From assembly GCA_963710175.1 (NCBI GenBank), contig CAVPZC010000001.1:868001-932000 (forward strand): DNA of 64,000 bases, written 5' to 3'. This document shows, piece after piece, positions 23,843 through 33,200 of this stretch. The stretch comes from Phormidesmis sp963710175 (GTDB lineage Bacteria; Cyanobacteriota; Cyanobacteriia; Phormidesmidales; Phormidesmidaceae). Below the pieces are notes generated by a model. That model was not told the DNA's origin. It was given only the letters and a program-made list of their open reading frames with translations, and searched no databases. The position numbers and the translations under genes were made by a program. The first letter of the stretch is position 1; each line of letters opens with the position of its first letter.

Positions 23843-25456
23843 ATGAAACGCAAAAGAACATACGGCGTCGACAGCCTAACTAGACTGTTGGCCGAGATAC
23901 CTGACAAATTTCCTCGCACCAAACAGGGCGGACCAGATAGCTGGGCGCTGGTTCCTATGCTGCTGCTATTGATGGCGATCGCAGCTCCCGCTGCCATGGC
24001 GCAAGAAGCCGAAGCCTCTGCCTCAATTGCCGACAGTATTATTCAGCCATTCGTCACTGTATTAGACAAGCTTCTGTTTTTTAAGATAGGCGGTGAAAAC
24101 GGGTTTCCCTTTATCGTGCTGTGGCTATTTGTGGCCGCTGTTTTCTTCACCTTTCGGATGAAGTTTATTAACTTTCGTGGGCTGAAGCACGCGATCGCCG
24201 TCGTCCAGGGCAAGTTTGATGACTCGCACGATGAAGGCGAGGTGTCTCACTTCCAGGCGCTGGCAACGGCGGTCTCTGGAACAGTGGGCCTGGGCAATAT
24301 TGCTGGGGTGGCGATCGCCATTCAGCTTGGCGGCCCCGGCGCAATGTTCTGGCTGACGATTGCCGGACTCTGTGGCATGGTCACTAAGTTTGTCGAATGC
24401 ACGCTATCGGTGAAATATCGGCGGCGACTGCCCGACGGCACAATTTTAGGTGGCCCCATGTACTACCTGAATCAAGGGCTGGCCGCTCGCGGTATGCGTC
24501 CGGCTGGTCAAGGTCTGGCAATCCTGTTCAGCATTCTCTGCTTGGGCGGTAGCCTGGGCGGCGCGAACATGTTTCAGTCCAACCAAGCTTATGCCTCTAT
24601 TCAGGGTTTATTTCCGGGGTTGCCAGCCTGGCTCTTTGGCCTGGTTCTAGCAGGCCTGGCAGCGTTTGTGATTATCGGCGGCATCAAGCGGATCGGATCG
24701 GTCGCTGAGAAGCTGGTACCGGCGATGGCAGTGCTATACATCCTCGCTTGTCTGACGGTGATCATTGTCAATATTACTCAGGTGCCCAGCGCCGTCGTCA
24801 CAATTGTCAGTGAAGCCTTTGTGCCCAAGGCCGTTGCAGGCGGCTTCGTCGGTGTGATTGTACAGGGGGTTCGGCGGAGTGCCTTTTCTAATGAGGCAGG
24901 TGTGGGGTCGGCAGCGATCGCTCACTCTGCTGCCCGCACAGATGAACCGGTTCGCGAAGGCTTAGTTTCGCTGCTAGAGCCTTTGATCGATACCGTCATT
25001 ATCTGTAACCTGACGGCTATCAGCATCGTCCTGACTGGCGCTTATTTAACCACCGGTGACGGCATTGACGGTGTAGTGATGACAGCCAGCGCTTTTGGCT
25101 CCGTCGTCAGCTGGTTCCCTGTGGTACTCAGTGTTGCGGTTTGTCTCTTCGCATTCTCAACAATTGTTTCTTGGAGCTACTACGGCATTCAAGCCTGGAC
25201 TTATCTCTTTGGAGAAAGATCTACCATTGTCTTCAAGTGCATCTACGTAATTTGCACCTTTCTAGGCGCTTTAACCAGTCTGGGCGTACTGCTCGACTTC
25301 AGCGATTTGCTGCTACTGGGCATGGCATTCCCCAACCTGATAGGATGCTACATTCTCTCTAATGAAGTAGCCAGAGATCTCAAAGATTATTGGACAAGGT
25401 TAACATCTGGCCAGATGGTGATGAACGAGCCGGTACCGGTCTCGACGGATGCCTAA
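23843..25456 (+). CDS. agcS: Sodium:alanine/glycine symporter
   Basis: A 537-residue member of the AgcS (alanine or glycine:cation symporter) family, importing small amino acids with Na+. The family hallmark GTVGLGNIAGVAIAIQLGGPGA is at about residues 150-170, and the later RRSAFSNEAGVGSAAIAHSAA block is intact. About ten membrane helices follow. The N-terminus has an extra hydrophobic segment ending PAAMAQ, about residues 35-54, resembling a cleavable signal sequence; this is longer than in most bacterial members. Alanine versus glycine preference cannot be read from sequence. Confidence 0.95.
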   Translation: MKRKRTYGVDSLTRLLAEIPDKFPRTKQGGPDSWALVPMLLLLMAIAAPAAMAQEAEASASIADSIIQPFVTVLDKLLFFKIGGENGFPFIVLWLFVAAVFFTFRMKFINFRGLKHAIAVVQGKFDDSHDEGEVSHFQALATAVSGTVGLGNIAGVAIAIQLGGPGAMFWLTIAGLCGMVTKFVECTLSVKYRRRLPDGTILGGPMYYLNQGLAARGMRPAGQGLAILFSILCLGGSLGGANMFQSNQAYASIQGLFPGLPAWLFGLVLAGLAAFVIIGGIKRIGSVAEKLVPAMAVLYILACLTVIIVNITQVPSAVVTIVSEAFVPKAVAGGFVGVIVQGVRRSAFSNEAGVGSAAIAHSAARTDEPVREGLVSLLEPLIDTVIICNLTAISIVLTGAYLTTGDGIDGVVMTASAFGSVVSWFPVVLSVAVCLFAFSTIVSWSYYGIQAWTYLFGERSTIVFKCIYVICTFLGALTSLGVLLDFSDLLLLGMAFPNLIGCYILSNEVARDLKDYWTRLTSGQMVMNEPVPVSTDA

Positions 25457-25678
25457 CGGCTAGTGAGGGCGATTAGCTAAAGCGTTCATCGAGGACGCTT
25501 GGCGAGGCTGCTCATTTACCCAAAGCTGGCGCTCCCTGGGCGATCTGATCTGATACTCGCCATAGAAGTTGCTGAATCTCCAGAACCACCGCAGGGCTCT
25601 CACTATTTGAGGCTGGCGGTGGTTTTGAGGTTGGCCAGCAGGCCGAGTAGGAGAATGAACAGAAGAAGAATTAACAAT

Positions 25679-25711
25679 CATTAGAAATACCTGAATGAGA
25701 TATTCCTAATG
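25679..25711. other. Inverted repeat after symporter gene
   Basis: CATTAGAAATA and TATTCCTAATG form an imperfect inverted repeat around an 11-base loop. There is no T-run. The surrounding 25457-25725 shows no gene. Confidence 0.35.
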
Positions 25712-25725
25712 TAGTCAGTGCGCTT

Positions 25726-25757
25726 TAAAAGAACAAAAGCCCTAGTCGATAGGGCTC
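25726..25757 (-). terminator. Rho-independent terminator of universal stress gene
   Basis: On the minus strand AGCCCTA, loop TCGAC and TAGGGCT are followed by TTTTGTTCTTTT, 62 bp beyond the universal stress protein stop codon. Confidence 0.7.
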
Positions 25758-25818
25758 ATGCAAAAAGTCGATGCCAGGCAGATATACCAGACAGACGTCA
25801 GTTTCAGCACATACGCCG

Positions 25819-26247
25819 CTACTGCCGCAGTACCAGCACCGGACAATGGGCAAAGCGAATCACCCGCTCAGCGATAGAGCCCATAAAAAATCTGGATATA
25901 CCAGTACGACCGCGAGAAGGCATCACGATCAGGTCAATTTGCTGCTTTTCTGCGTAGTCGATAATCTCAGCGGTCGGGTCGCCCGTCTCAATGACGAAAT
26001 TTAGCCCTTCGTACTTGCTGTCCCCAAACTTCTCTGCAAACAGCTTTTCAACGTTTGTTTTACGCTTTTCCTCGTTGACCGATTCCCAGACGACGCCTGG
26101 CTCTGTCGCCTCTAGCGGCCTGAGCACATGAATCACATGGACAGCAGACGATTTCTCGGCAAAGACAATCGTTTCCTCAAGCGCTTGCAGAGATTTTTCA
26201 GAAAAGTCAGTCGGCACTAATATCTTGTCTTTGGAAAATAAAACCAT
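25819..26247 (-). CDS. Universal stress protein (UspA family)
   Basis: A 142-residue single-domain protein. The N-terminus KILVPTDFSEKSLQAL and the C-terminal nucleotide-loop block MPSRGRTGISRFFMGSIAERVIRFAHCPVLVL are typical. The family forms dimers that respond to stress, often binding ATP; the loop here suggests nucleotide binding but does not prove it. It stands alone with its own terminator. Confidence 0.94.
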   Translation of the reverse strand: MVLFSKDKILVPTDFSEKSLQALEETIVFAEKSSAVHVIHVLRPLEATEPGVVWESVNEEKRKTNVEKLFAEKFGDSKYEGLNFVIETGDPTAEIIDYAEKQQIDLIVMPSRGRTGISRFFMGSIAERVIRFAHCPVLVLRQ

Positions 26248-26473
26248 CAGAACACACCGTTAACTATACGAATATCAGCGAAATCAACGGGTCACAGGGA
26301 ATCTGAAATCTTAGACGATTTCTATAATGCTGCAAGCGGTGCTTTGATAGGCATTTGCTAAACCATACCAGACTGGTACAGTTTCGGAGGTGCAACCAAT
26401 ACAATTGTAAAGCTTGGAGGGGCTACAGGCCTTTGACAACGACTGCCGCCCAGTTCTACTAGCGTTAGCAGGG
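26248..26473. other. Gap between stress protein gene and repeat
   Basis: It contains one perfect 13-base palindrome TACCAGACTGGTA (26366-26378). No gene or other feature is seen. Confidence 0.3.
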
Positions 26474-26578
26474 TATAGCGAAGCGCGGATGCATTCGCGC
26501 TTCGCGGAGCACTTTGCCTGTTGTTACATATGGCTTACAGTCAGTAATGCTGCATGAAGCAAAGCGCCGGAAGCTATA
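26474..26578 (+). repeat. 105-bp MITE-like repeat, type 1
   Basis: Complete copy with TATA ends and left hairpin GCGAAGCGCG / CGCGCTTCGC. It ends 46 bp before the phosphoesterase start, so it may lie in that gene's leader or promoter. Confidence 0.85.
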
Positions 26579-26624
26579 GTAGTTTTGACTGAAAGGCAGC
26601 CGACTACAGACGGATGGATCTGCG

Positions 26625-27761
26625 ATGAAGCTCAATTTCAAATTTGCCGTTGTGAGCGATCTCCACATCGCCTTGCCCCAAACGATCTGGGATGCGCCGA
26701 CCCGCTTTCACTTAGTAGAGGTGAGTATTCCGGCCTTTGAGCAGATTTTGACGCAGCTAATGGCTGACCCGCCTGACTTTTTACTGCTGCCTGGCGACCT
26801 AGTGCAGCACGGCGAGAGAGAAAATCATCTGTGGCTAGCCAATCGCTTGGCGCAGCTCCCTTTTCCTACTTATGTCGTGCCCGGCAATCACGATGTGATC
26901 AGGCAGTGGAGCCATTTACCTGAGGCGGGTTCAGGCCCGGATCGAATTTCTCTGGCTGACTTTCCCCAGATCTACCGGCAGTTTGGCTATGCTGACGGCC
27001 AGCAGCTCGACTATCAGCAGGAGATTTTGCCAAATGTGCACCTGATTGGGCTGAATTCCAATGCTTTTGATCAGGCAGGCGAGCAGATTGGGACGGGGCT
27101 AATAGATGACGCACAGCTCGACTGGCTAAATGCGCAGCTCACGGCACTGGCCGGAAAGTTTGTGATGGTGATGGTGCACCACAATGTGCTGGAGCATTTG
27201 CCTGGCCAGTCTCAGACAAAGCTGGGACAGCGCTATATGATTCGCAATGCGACGCAGCTGGTGACTAGATTGCAGGCGGCCAACGTACCGGTGGCCTTTA
27301 CCGGGCATTTGCATGTGCAAGATATTGCCCAGTCGGATAATTTCTATGCAATTACAACGGGCTCTCTGGTAAGCTACCCGCACCCGTACCGGCTGATGTC
27401 GCTGACTACCGATGAAGAAGGCATACATCAGCTGCAAGTAGAGTCTCGGCGGATAGAGGCGGTGCCGGAGTGGCCGACTTTGCAGCAAACGTCTAAAGAC
27501 TGGATGGGCGATCGCTCTTTCCCCTTCATCTTAAAGCTGCTGACCGAGCCACCTCTCTCCCTCAGTCTCCGTCAGGCCAAAACCTACGCGCCCCATATCA
27601 AAGACTTTTGGGCAACAGTAGCAGCGGGCGATGCGACATTTGACTACTCGCAGCTACCCGCCGTGGCCCAGCAGTATTTTCAGCGGTACAGCGCCACTGA
27701 CGCTAACGGCCAACCGCAGCTAATTGACAATAACGCCACCCTGACGCTGAAAGCAGGGTAG
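26625..27761 (+). CDS. Calcineurin-like metallophosphoesterase
   Basis: A 378-residue protein with all metallophosphoesterase blocks: VSDLHIA (Asp, His), LLPGDLVQHG (GD), VPGNHDVI (GNHD), VMVHHNVLEH (His), FTGHLHVQD (GHLH). It is in the 3',5'-cyclic nucleotide phosphodiesterase/Icc-like branch by its layout, but the substrate is not certain. The last 100 residues form a separate C-terminal extension. No signal peptide, so cytoplasmic. Confidence 0.9.
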   Translation: MKLNFKFAVVSDLHIALPQTIWDAPTRFHLVEVSIPAFEQILTQLMADPPDFLLLPGDLVQHGERENHLWLANRLAQLPFPTYVVPGNHDVIRQWSHLPEAGSGPDRISLADFPQIYRQFGYADGQQLDYQQEILPNVHLIGLNSNAFDQAGEQIGTGLIDDAQLDWLNAQLTALAGKFVMVMVHHNVLEHLPGQSQTKLGQRYMIRNATQLVTRLQAANVPVAFTGHLHVQDIAQSDNFYAITTGSLVSYPHPYRLMSLTTDEEGIHQLQVESRRIEAVPEWPTLQQTSKDWMGDRSFPFILKLLTEPPLSLSLRQAKTYAPHIKDFWATVAAGDATFDYSQLPAVAQQYFQRYSATDANGQPQLIDNNATLTLKAG

Positions 27762-27779
27762 GAGCAGTCACCTCCTACC

Positions 27780-28100
27780 TCAGGCGGACTGAGCGGTAGG
27801 CGCCTGGGCGAAGCCCTGCTGCTGGGCCAGCTGATAGAGGGCAGCGGCAGCTTCGCTAGAAATCGGCCAGAGCATCCCGGCCAGGTTGCTGGTCGCCACG
27901 CCATAGCCCTGATTGGCGGCGCGGTAATACCACTGAATGGCGGCGGCCTCATTGACTTCGACTGCGCCAAAGCCGAGCTGATACAGATTGCCCAGCAGAC
28001 ACTGGGCTTCAGCGTCGCCCTGATGCGCCGAAGTGGTCAACAGGGGCAGCGATTCGGCATACTGCTGATCGCGAAATTCTTGGATACCAGGGACAGACAT
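27780..28100 (-). CDS. Sel1-repeat protein
   Basis: From the ATG at 28100 this is a 106-residue helical protein with two Sel1-like repeats (DAEAQCLLGNLYQLGFG and AIQWYYRAANQGYGVATSNLAGML). Such repeats mediate protein contacts. No enzymatic domain is present. The frame is open to 28145. It is convergent with the phosphoesterase gene, 18 bp apart. Confidence 0.8.
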   Translation of the reverse strand: MSVPGIQEFRDQQYAESLPLLTTSAHQGDAEAQCLLGNLYQLGFGAVEVNEAAAIQWYYRAANQGYGVATSNLAGMLWPISSEAAAALYQLAQQQGFAQAPTAQSA

Positions 28101-28369
28101 TTTCCAAAATCTCCGAGCATTTGAACGAATGAATTTGAGAGCCATAGGCGTGCTGACTGGGGCGTGCTGACTGGCTGCATAACCGCGCTATGGGGTTCGG
28201 GCGGATTAGCCATTGGTGGTTAGTATATAGTACAAATGTACTTAAAAGACACTGCTGAAAATATTTGACTTTTGAGTTTGCTGCTTACAATAGTTTCAGG
28301 CAGTAGTTTCAGAGCGGGCCGAATAGGTCTTGGGCATTGCCTTAGACGGATTAAGGAGGGGTTTGTTAA

Positions 28370-30196
28370 GTGGCAGCAGGTGAATCTTTGGCGGAGCGGT
28401 ATCTGGCGTTAATTGATGGGATTGTGCAGCAGACGCTGAAGGGCAATGTGCGATCTAAAGAGCAGGTGCGATCGCAGCTAGAAGAAGCGGTGGAGCGCGG
28501 CACAGGGGAAATTTTTGAGCGATCGCTATTGCGCCGCATCACCGAAACCGAAGGCCAGTTAGAAGGCTCGCTCAAAGCCCCTCGCATATTACGGGCGCTC
28601 AAAACCATCGAAGGCGAGTGGCAAAAGGGCCAGGCCGACCGCCAGGCCGCTAGCGGCATTACGCTCGCCGCCGATCAGCTCCGGCAGGCAGGCGCTGCGG
28701 AGCGGCCCACCGTGTTTTTGGGTTTGATTGACCCCAATCAGCCCAATAGCCTCAACCGTAAGCAGCTCCAACAGCTCGCCCAGGCTCTAAACGATATAGA
28801 GGGCGATACAGAGGAGATGGCACCCTGGCGACAGGGAATACTGGCAGGTTTAGAAAGCTACGAAAGACTGGAAGCAGACTTGGTGAGCTGGCTGTACCAA
28901 CCCGCAGGCGGAGCGGTGGGATTTGGTTCGGGCGATCGGGGCGGGCCGTGGTCAGTGTGGCAAAAAGCGTCGGTCGGACTGCCCAAGCTGCTGTTTACGG
29001 CGCTGGCTCAAGGGGAAGCCGTAGAAGCGGTCACTCGAACAGCGGTAGATGCCAGTAGCTGGGTAAATTTGGCCGTTGTTCTACATTTTGTGCAGCGCAG
29101 TCTGATCACCTGGTTTGACAAGCAGCCCTACAGCGCTAGGGCCGGCAAGCAGCTTTCCTACAGCACGTCTCTCATTTTTGCGGCGATTTGGGGGCGGCTG
29201 GCGCAGGGGTTTAGAAGCAGCGGCGCGGGCTCCTATCAGGCGCTGGGCGACGGCAGCTTTCAGCTGATGCTACAGATTTTGCGGACGTTCGCTCAGAGAG
29301 ATGACTTTCCGCTTTATGGCGGCGTATTTGCCTCTTTTTCGGGAGACTATCTGCAAGATACGCTGGACTACTTTAGTGAGCCGCTCAATCAGGTTGAGGG
29401 CACTCAGGAAAAGGCGCGGATTTTGACGCTGCTGGGCTATTCCCGGCAGATGCTGGGTCGAGCGGCAGAGGCGAAGCGTTTCTATCAGCAGGCGCTAGAG
29501 ATCGCTCAAAAAGCGGGAGACCTGCCCTGTGAGACGGCAGATTTGTGTCACTTAGCACGCAACGCGGTGTTAGACAAAGACTATGCCGAGGGCGTCGCTA
29601 CCAGTCAACGAGCTTTAATTTTAGCCCGGCAGCGCGGCGACCGGATTGGGGAAGCGAATGCGCTGGTGAACTTAGGCTACGCGCAGGTGTTGCAGGGACG
29701 GGCAAATGATGTGATCGATGCGGGGCTTTATGACGGGGCGATCGCCTACCTCAATCAGGGCTTAGAGCTGGCGGTGAAACAAGGAGACTTGCAGAGTCAG
29801 GCGCTGGCTTACAACAGTTTAGGGATTGCCTATGTGATGTGCGATCGCCCCCAGGCGGGTCTCGACATTTTAACTAAAGGAACAGAGGCGATTAATGCTT
29901 CTGCCAACACCTATCTGCAAGGGCTACACTTCTTGTACATGGCCGAAGCTCATCACGGGCTGGAGCAGTCTGAACAGGCGGTTCTTTTTAGTGCGATCGC
30001 CATGTCCCTGCTAGCGAGCATGGGATCAGAGGAATGGCGGCAGGCAGCCGGGCTGGTCTCTATTTTGCAAGGACAGCTGGGTGAGACAGCGTTTCAAGCA
30101 ATTTTGGAAAAACACCGCCGCCAGCTGATTGCCGTGATTAGCGCCGATGGCTATGATTACTTAGCTACGCTGCTGACAAAGTATCGAGAAGCGTAA
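28370..30196 (+). CDS. TPR-repeat protein
   Basis: This 608-residue protein starts at GTG 28370 (preceded by TAAGGAGGGG). Residues 1-330 are helical with no domain I can name. The C-terminal half has TPR units (ARILTLLGYSRQMLGRAAEAKRFYQQALEIAQKAGD; GEANALVNLGYAQVLQG; SQALAYNSLGIAYVM). There is no catalytic domain or signal peptide, so it is probably a cytoplasmic scaffold. It is convergent with the large PKD protein and shares a bidirectional terminator with it. Confidence 0.82.
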   Translation: MAAGESLAERYLALIDGIVQQTLKGNVRSKEQVRSQLEEAVERGTGEIFERSLLRRITETEGQLEGSLKAPRILRALKTIEGEWQKGQADRQAASGITLAADQLRQAGAAERPTVFLGLIDPNQPNSLNRKQLQQLAQALNDIEGDTEEMAPWRQGILAGLESYERLEADLVSWLYQPAGGAVGFGSGDRGGPWSVWQKASVGLPKLLFTALAQGEAVEAVTRTAVDASSWVNLAVVLHFVQRSLITWFDKQPYSARAGKQLSYSTSLIFAAIWGRLAQGFRSSGAGSYQALGDGSFQLMLQILRTFAQRDDFPLYGGVFASFSGDYLQDTLDYFSEPLNQVEGTQEKARILTLLGYSRQMLGRAAEAKRFYQQALEIAQKAGDLPCETADLCHLARNAVLDKDYAEGVATSQRALILARQRGDRIGEANALVNLGYAQVLQGRANDVIDAGLYDGAIAYLNQGLELAVKQGDLQSQALAYNSLGIAYVMCDRPQAGLDILTKGTEAINASANTYLQGLHFLYMAEAHHGLEQSEQAVLFSAIAMSLLASMGSEEWRQAAGLVSILQGQLGETAFQAILEKHRRQLIAVISADGYDYLATLLTKYREA

Positions 30197-30214
30197 GTGC
30201 AGCGATTCTGGCCT

Positions 30215-30247
30215 GCGCCCGATTGAGGTCGTAGCACAATCGGGCGC
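30215..30247. terminator. Bidirectional terminator hairpin
   Basis: A perfect 11-bp stem GCGCCCGATTG / CAATCGGGCGC with an 11-base loop lies between the convergent TPR and PKD genes. A strong T-run is missing on both sides. Confidence 0.55.
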
Positions 30248-30278
30248 TTAGAAACCTTTCAAGCTGTCAAGCGCTCCC

Positions 30279-33200
30279 TTAAATACGCCGGCTGATGCAG
30301 ATTCGTGAAAAGGTTCCTCGCAGTCCGCCTCTAATTTCTACCGCGTTTATAGCGTCTGCCTGGACGGTGAGAACCCTCAATTCACCTACATTGCCCTCCT
30401 TTGTATCCATCGCCACAACGTTTCCATCGGCATCAAAGGCAACCATTTCAATCGGAACAGAGAGTCCTGAGGTAGTGGCCTCAACGGCGATCGCAGACTC
30501 TGTCCAACTGGCTCGCAACCCCTCTGGATTGGGAATTGCCAACTTTACCTGGCTCGGCGGCGGTCCATATTCCACAGCTCGTAGAGACCTGCCATCTAGC
30601 GATTCAAAGGCAATGCCGTCAACCGTGGTCTGAATATCTAAGGGAGGTAGCGGATCTATCTTGCCCCAGTCTACGCACTGCTCCTCTATCTCCGGCGGGC
30701 ATTCCGGTTCGGGGTCGGGTAAGCACTCAGCTGTCTCTGGGCAAGGATATACTTTCAGCTCTACTCGGTCTAAATAGGCGACAGGACTCAGTAGATCGCG
30801 GACTTCTAGAAACACGCTTACAGCAGATGCTGTTGCACTAGCACGCCCCGCCAGGAGCACCCAGTTGTCAGTTAATCCGGTTTCGCTCCAGGCAACGGTC
30901 GCGGCCTTGGAGTTGTTTCCCCCTGCTGGATCAATGCCTAGCCGAATTTGGCCGCCACCACCGGCGGCAAGATGGACGGCTGCCGAAAACTGGTATTCCC
31001 ACCCGATGTTGGCTCCGATCTGTTGATAGATGCCCGCCACTTGCTGTTCGCGGCGAATAATGGCCTGGGAGCGCTGGCCATCGTAAACAACGCACTGCTC
31101 ACAAGCAAAGATATTGCGAGTTTCAACCGCTGTAGAGCCGCTTTCGGTGTAAGAATGCCAGTCGTTGGCTACCTGCCCGACAGCATTTTGATGAAAGCCG
31201 CGTTCAAAGTCACCGTTGCATAAATCCACCACTCGGACAAACAGGGTATCTGACCCAACGCCACCGTCATCGTCGGTGACGATCAGTTCGGCAACAAATA
31301 CCCCGCAGCTTTGATAGCAGTGGGTACCTGTAGCCGTACCGACGCTCTTGGGTGGATTATTCGTCTGCTCAATGCTGGCCGGTAACAGCGGGGTGCAGTC
31401 GCCAAAGTTCCAGGTGGCGGTATGGGTATCGCACCAGCCCTGGTCTTCAAAGCGGCCGACCAGGCGCGTGGGCGTGCAGGCGTAGGCAAAGAGATCGGCA
31501 CCGGCCTCTACTACAGGAGGAACGTTTTGAATGGTGGCCGTCGTTTCTGCTGTCTGGCTGCCGCCCTTATCGTCAATTACTTTAACCGCAATGGTGAACT
31601 GACCGTTGTCACAGTAGGTGTGTCTGGCGGTGAGGGTGCCTGTCGCGGCAGGGGGCTGATTGTTTTCTACAACGGTGGCGATGGTGGGGGCGGTGCGATC
31701 GCCAAACAAAACATAGGCCGTGTGCGTATCGAGCCAGGAGAGATCGCTGAAGTGAGCAACCACTTCGATCTCTTCGCCTTCGAGCGCCTGGATGGGGGCG
31801 ATCGCCGCCAACACTGGAACCGTATTTCGCACGCGCACCAGGGCTAAATGCCGGTTTTGAACAATCGTGTTCCCCTCAAACTGATTGTTGAGCGTGGTCA
31901 GCACCGCCACTCGATACGCTTGTGACGGATAGGTGTAGGTAGGGGTGCGCCCGGAAAGAAGCGTCAGACTATCCCCGGTTAGCCATTCGTAGTCTGTACC
32001 GCTGGCGATCAAACCGCCATTGAGCTGTAGCGGCGTTCCGGCAGTCGCTTCATAGGGGCCACCGGCACGGGCTTGAGTATCGTCCAAGCTGGCAAACCGG
32101 CTGGTAGGTTCAGCCGTTCCGGTAAAGAGAATGCCATCAGGCGAAATCTCAATAGGATTGTTGAACCGTGATTCAATATCTACGCCGATATTTTCTAGAG
32201 CATCCGGGAGAGGCGTTGTGCTCAGACTATCTCCGAGCAAATCACCAGCCTTGTTACCGCTAATCACCTCAATAATAGCTTTGACGATGAAGATAACAGC
32301 GACTGCTATGAGCGCGGCAAACAGACTGCCCGTAAAAACAGAGAGTAGTGCGCCTACAATAGCCGCCAAGATTCCGGCTGGCCCCTCTGCCAAATCGACG
32401 TCAGGGTCACCTATCAACTCTTGCTCGACGACCTGGTTGCCCGTGAGGAAGCGAATCTCGGCATTGTTGCCAGGGCTACTGATCAGCGCAGGTGCGATGT
32501 TTAAGGTCGCAGCATTCTCTTCGATAGCGGCGGCCTGGGTCAGTCGATAAGTTCCTGCAACCCCGTTAATAGTGAAGCGAGTCTCTGCCTGAATTGTGTT
32601 GGTTTCAGGATCGAATCCATCTACTGCTAACAGATTGCCAGCTTGCCCTGCGCCGTTTATCCGCCCCGTGCGAGAAATCTCATCGACCCATTTCAGACGC
32701 AGTTTCGTCGTGACGCTACCGTTAATTTCTTTGTATATGAGCGCATTGGGGCGCAGCACCGTGATCGGGCCTGCCAATTGAAAAAAGCCTGTCTGGAGAG
32801 AAGGATTGAGGCCGTCGATTTGCACCTCTCGATCATTACCGCCTGCGTCGAAGCGACGATTGGGCAGACCAAAGCCAAAGCTAAACCCAACGCGAGCCCC
32901 GTCTTCAGGGCTTTCAGCGAGCGCTGATGTAAGGGTGAGGGTGGCCTGATTGTCCTCAATTGCGGCATCTGCGGCGACGACATAGACACCCTCTACACCC
33001 TGAATGCTCAGCTGGGTTCTCTCGCGAATCGTTCCAGTGGGCATGACTAGCCCCCCAATGGCTAAAGTGCTGGCATTTTGACCCGCGCCCGCCACAAAGG
33101 CAGACCGGAAGCTGATTCTGGCGTTGTTGTCAGGGCTTGCATCAAGTTCGCTTGTGAGGTTCAGCGTGGCTGCGTTAGATTCAACAATGGCATTCTCAGC

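Noticed and set aside
25460..25720. Small gene after the symporter
   Set aside because: Frames on both strands are short, lack ribosome-binding sites and show no protein-like pattern.
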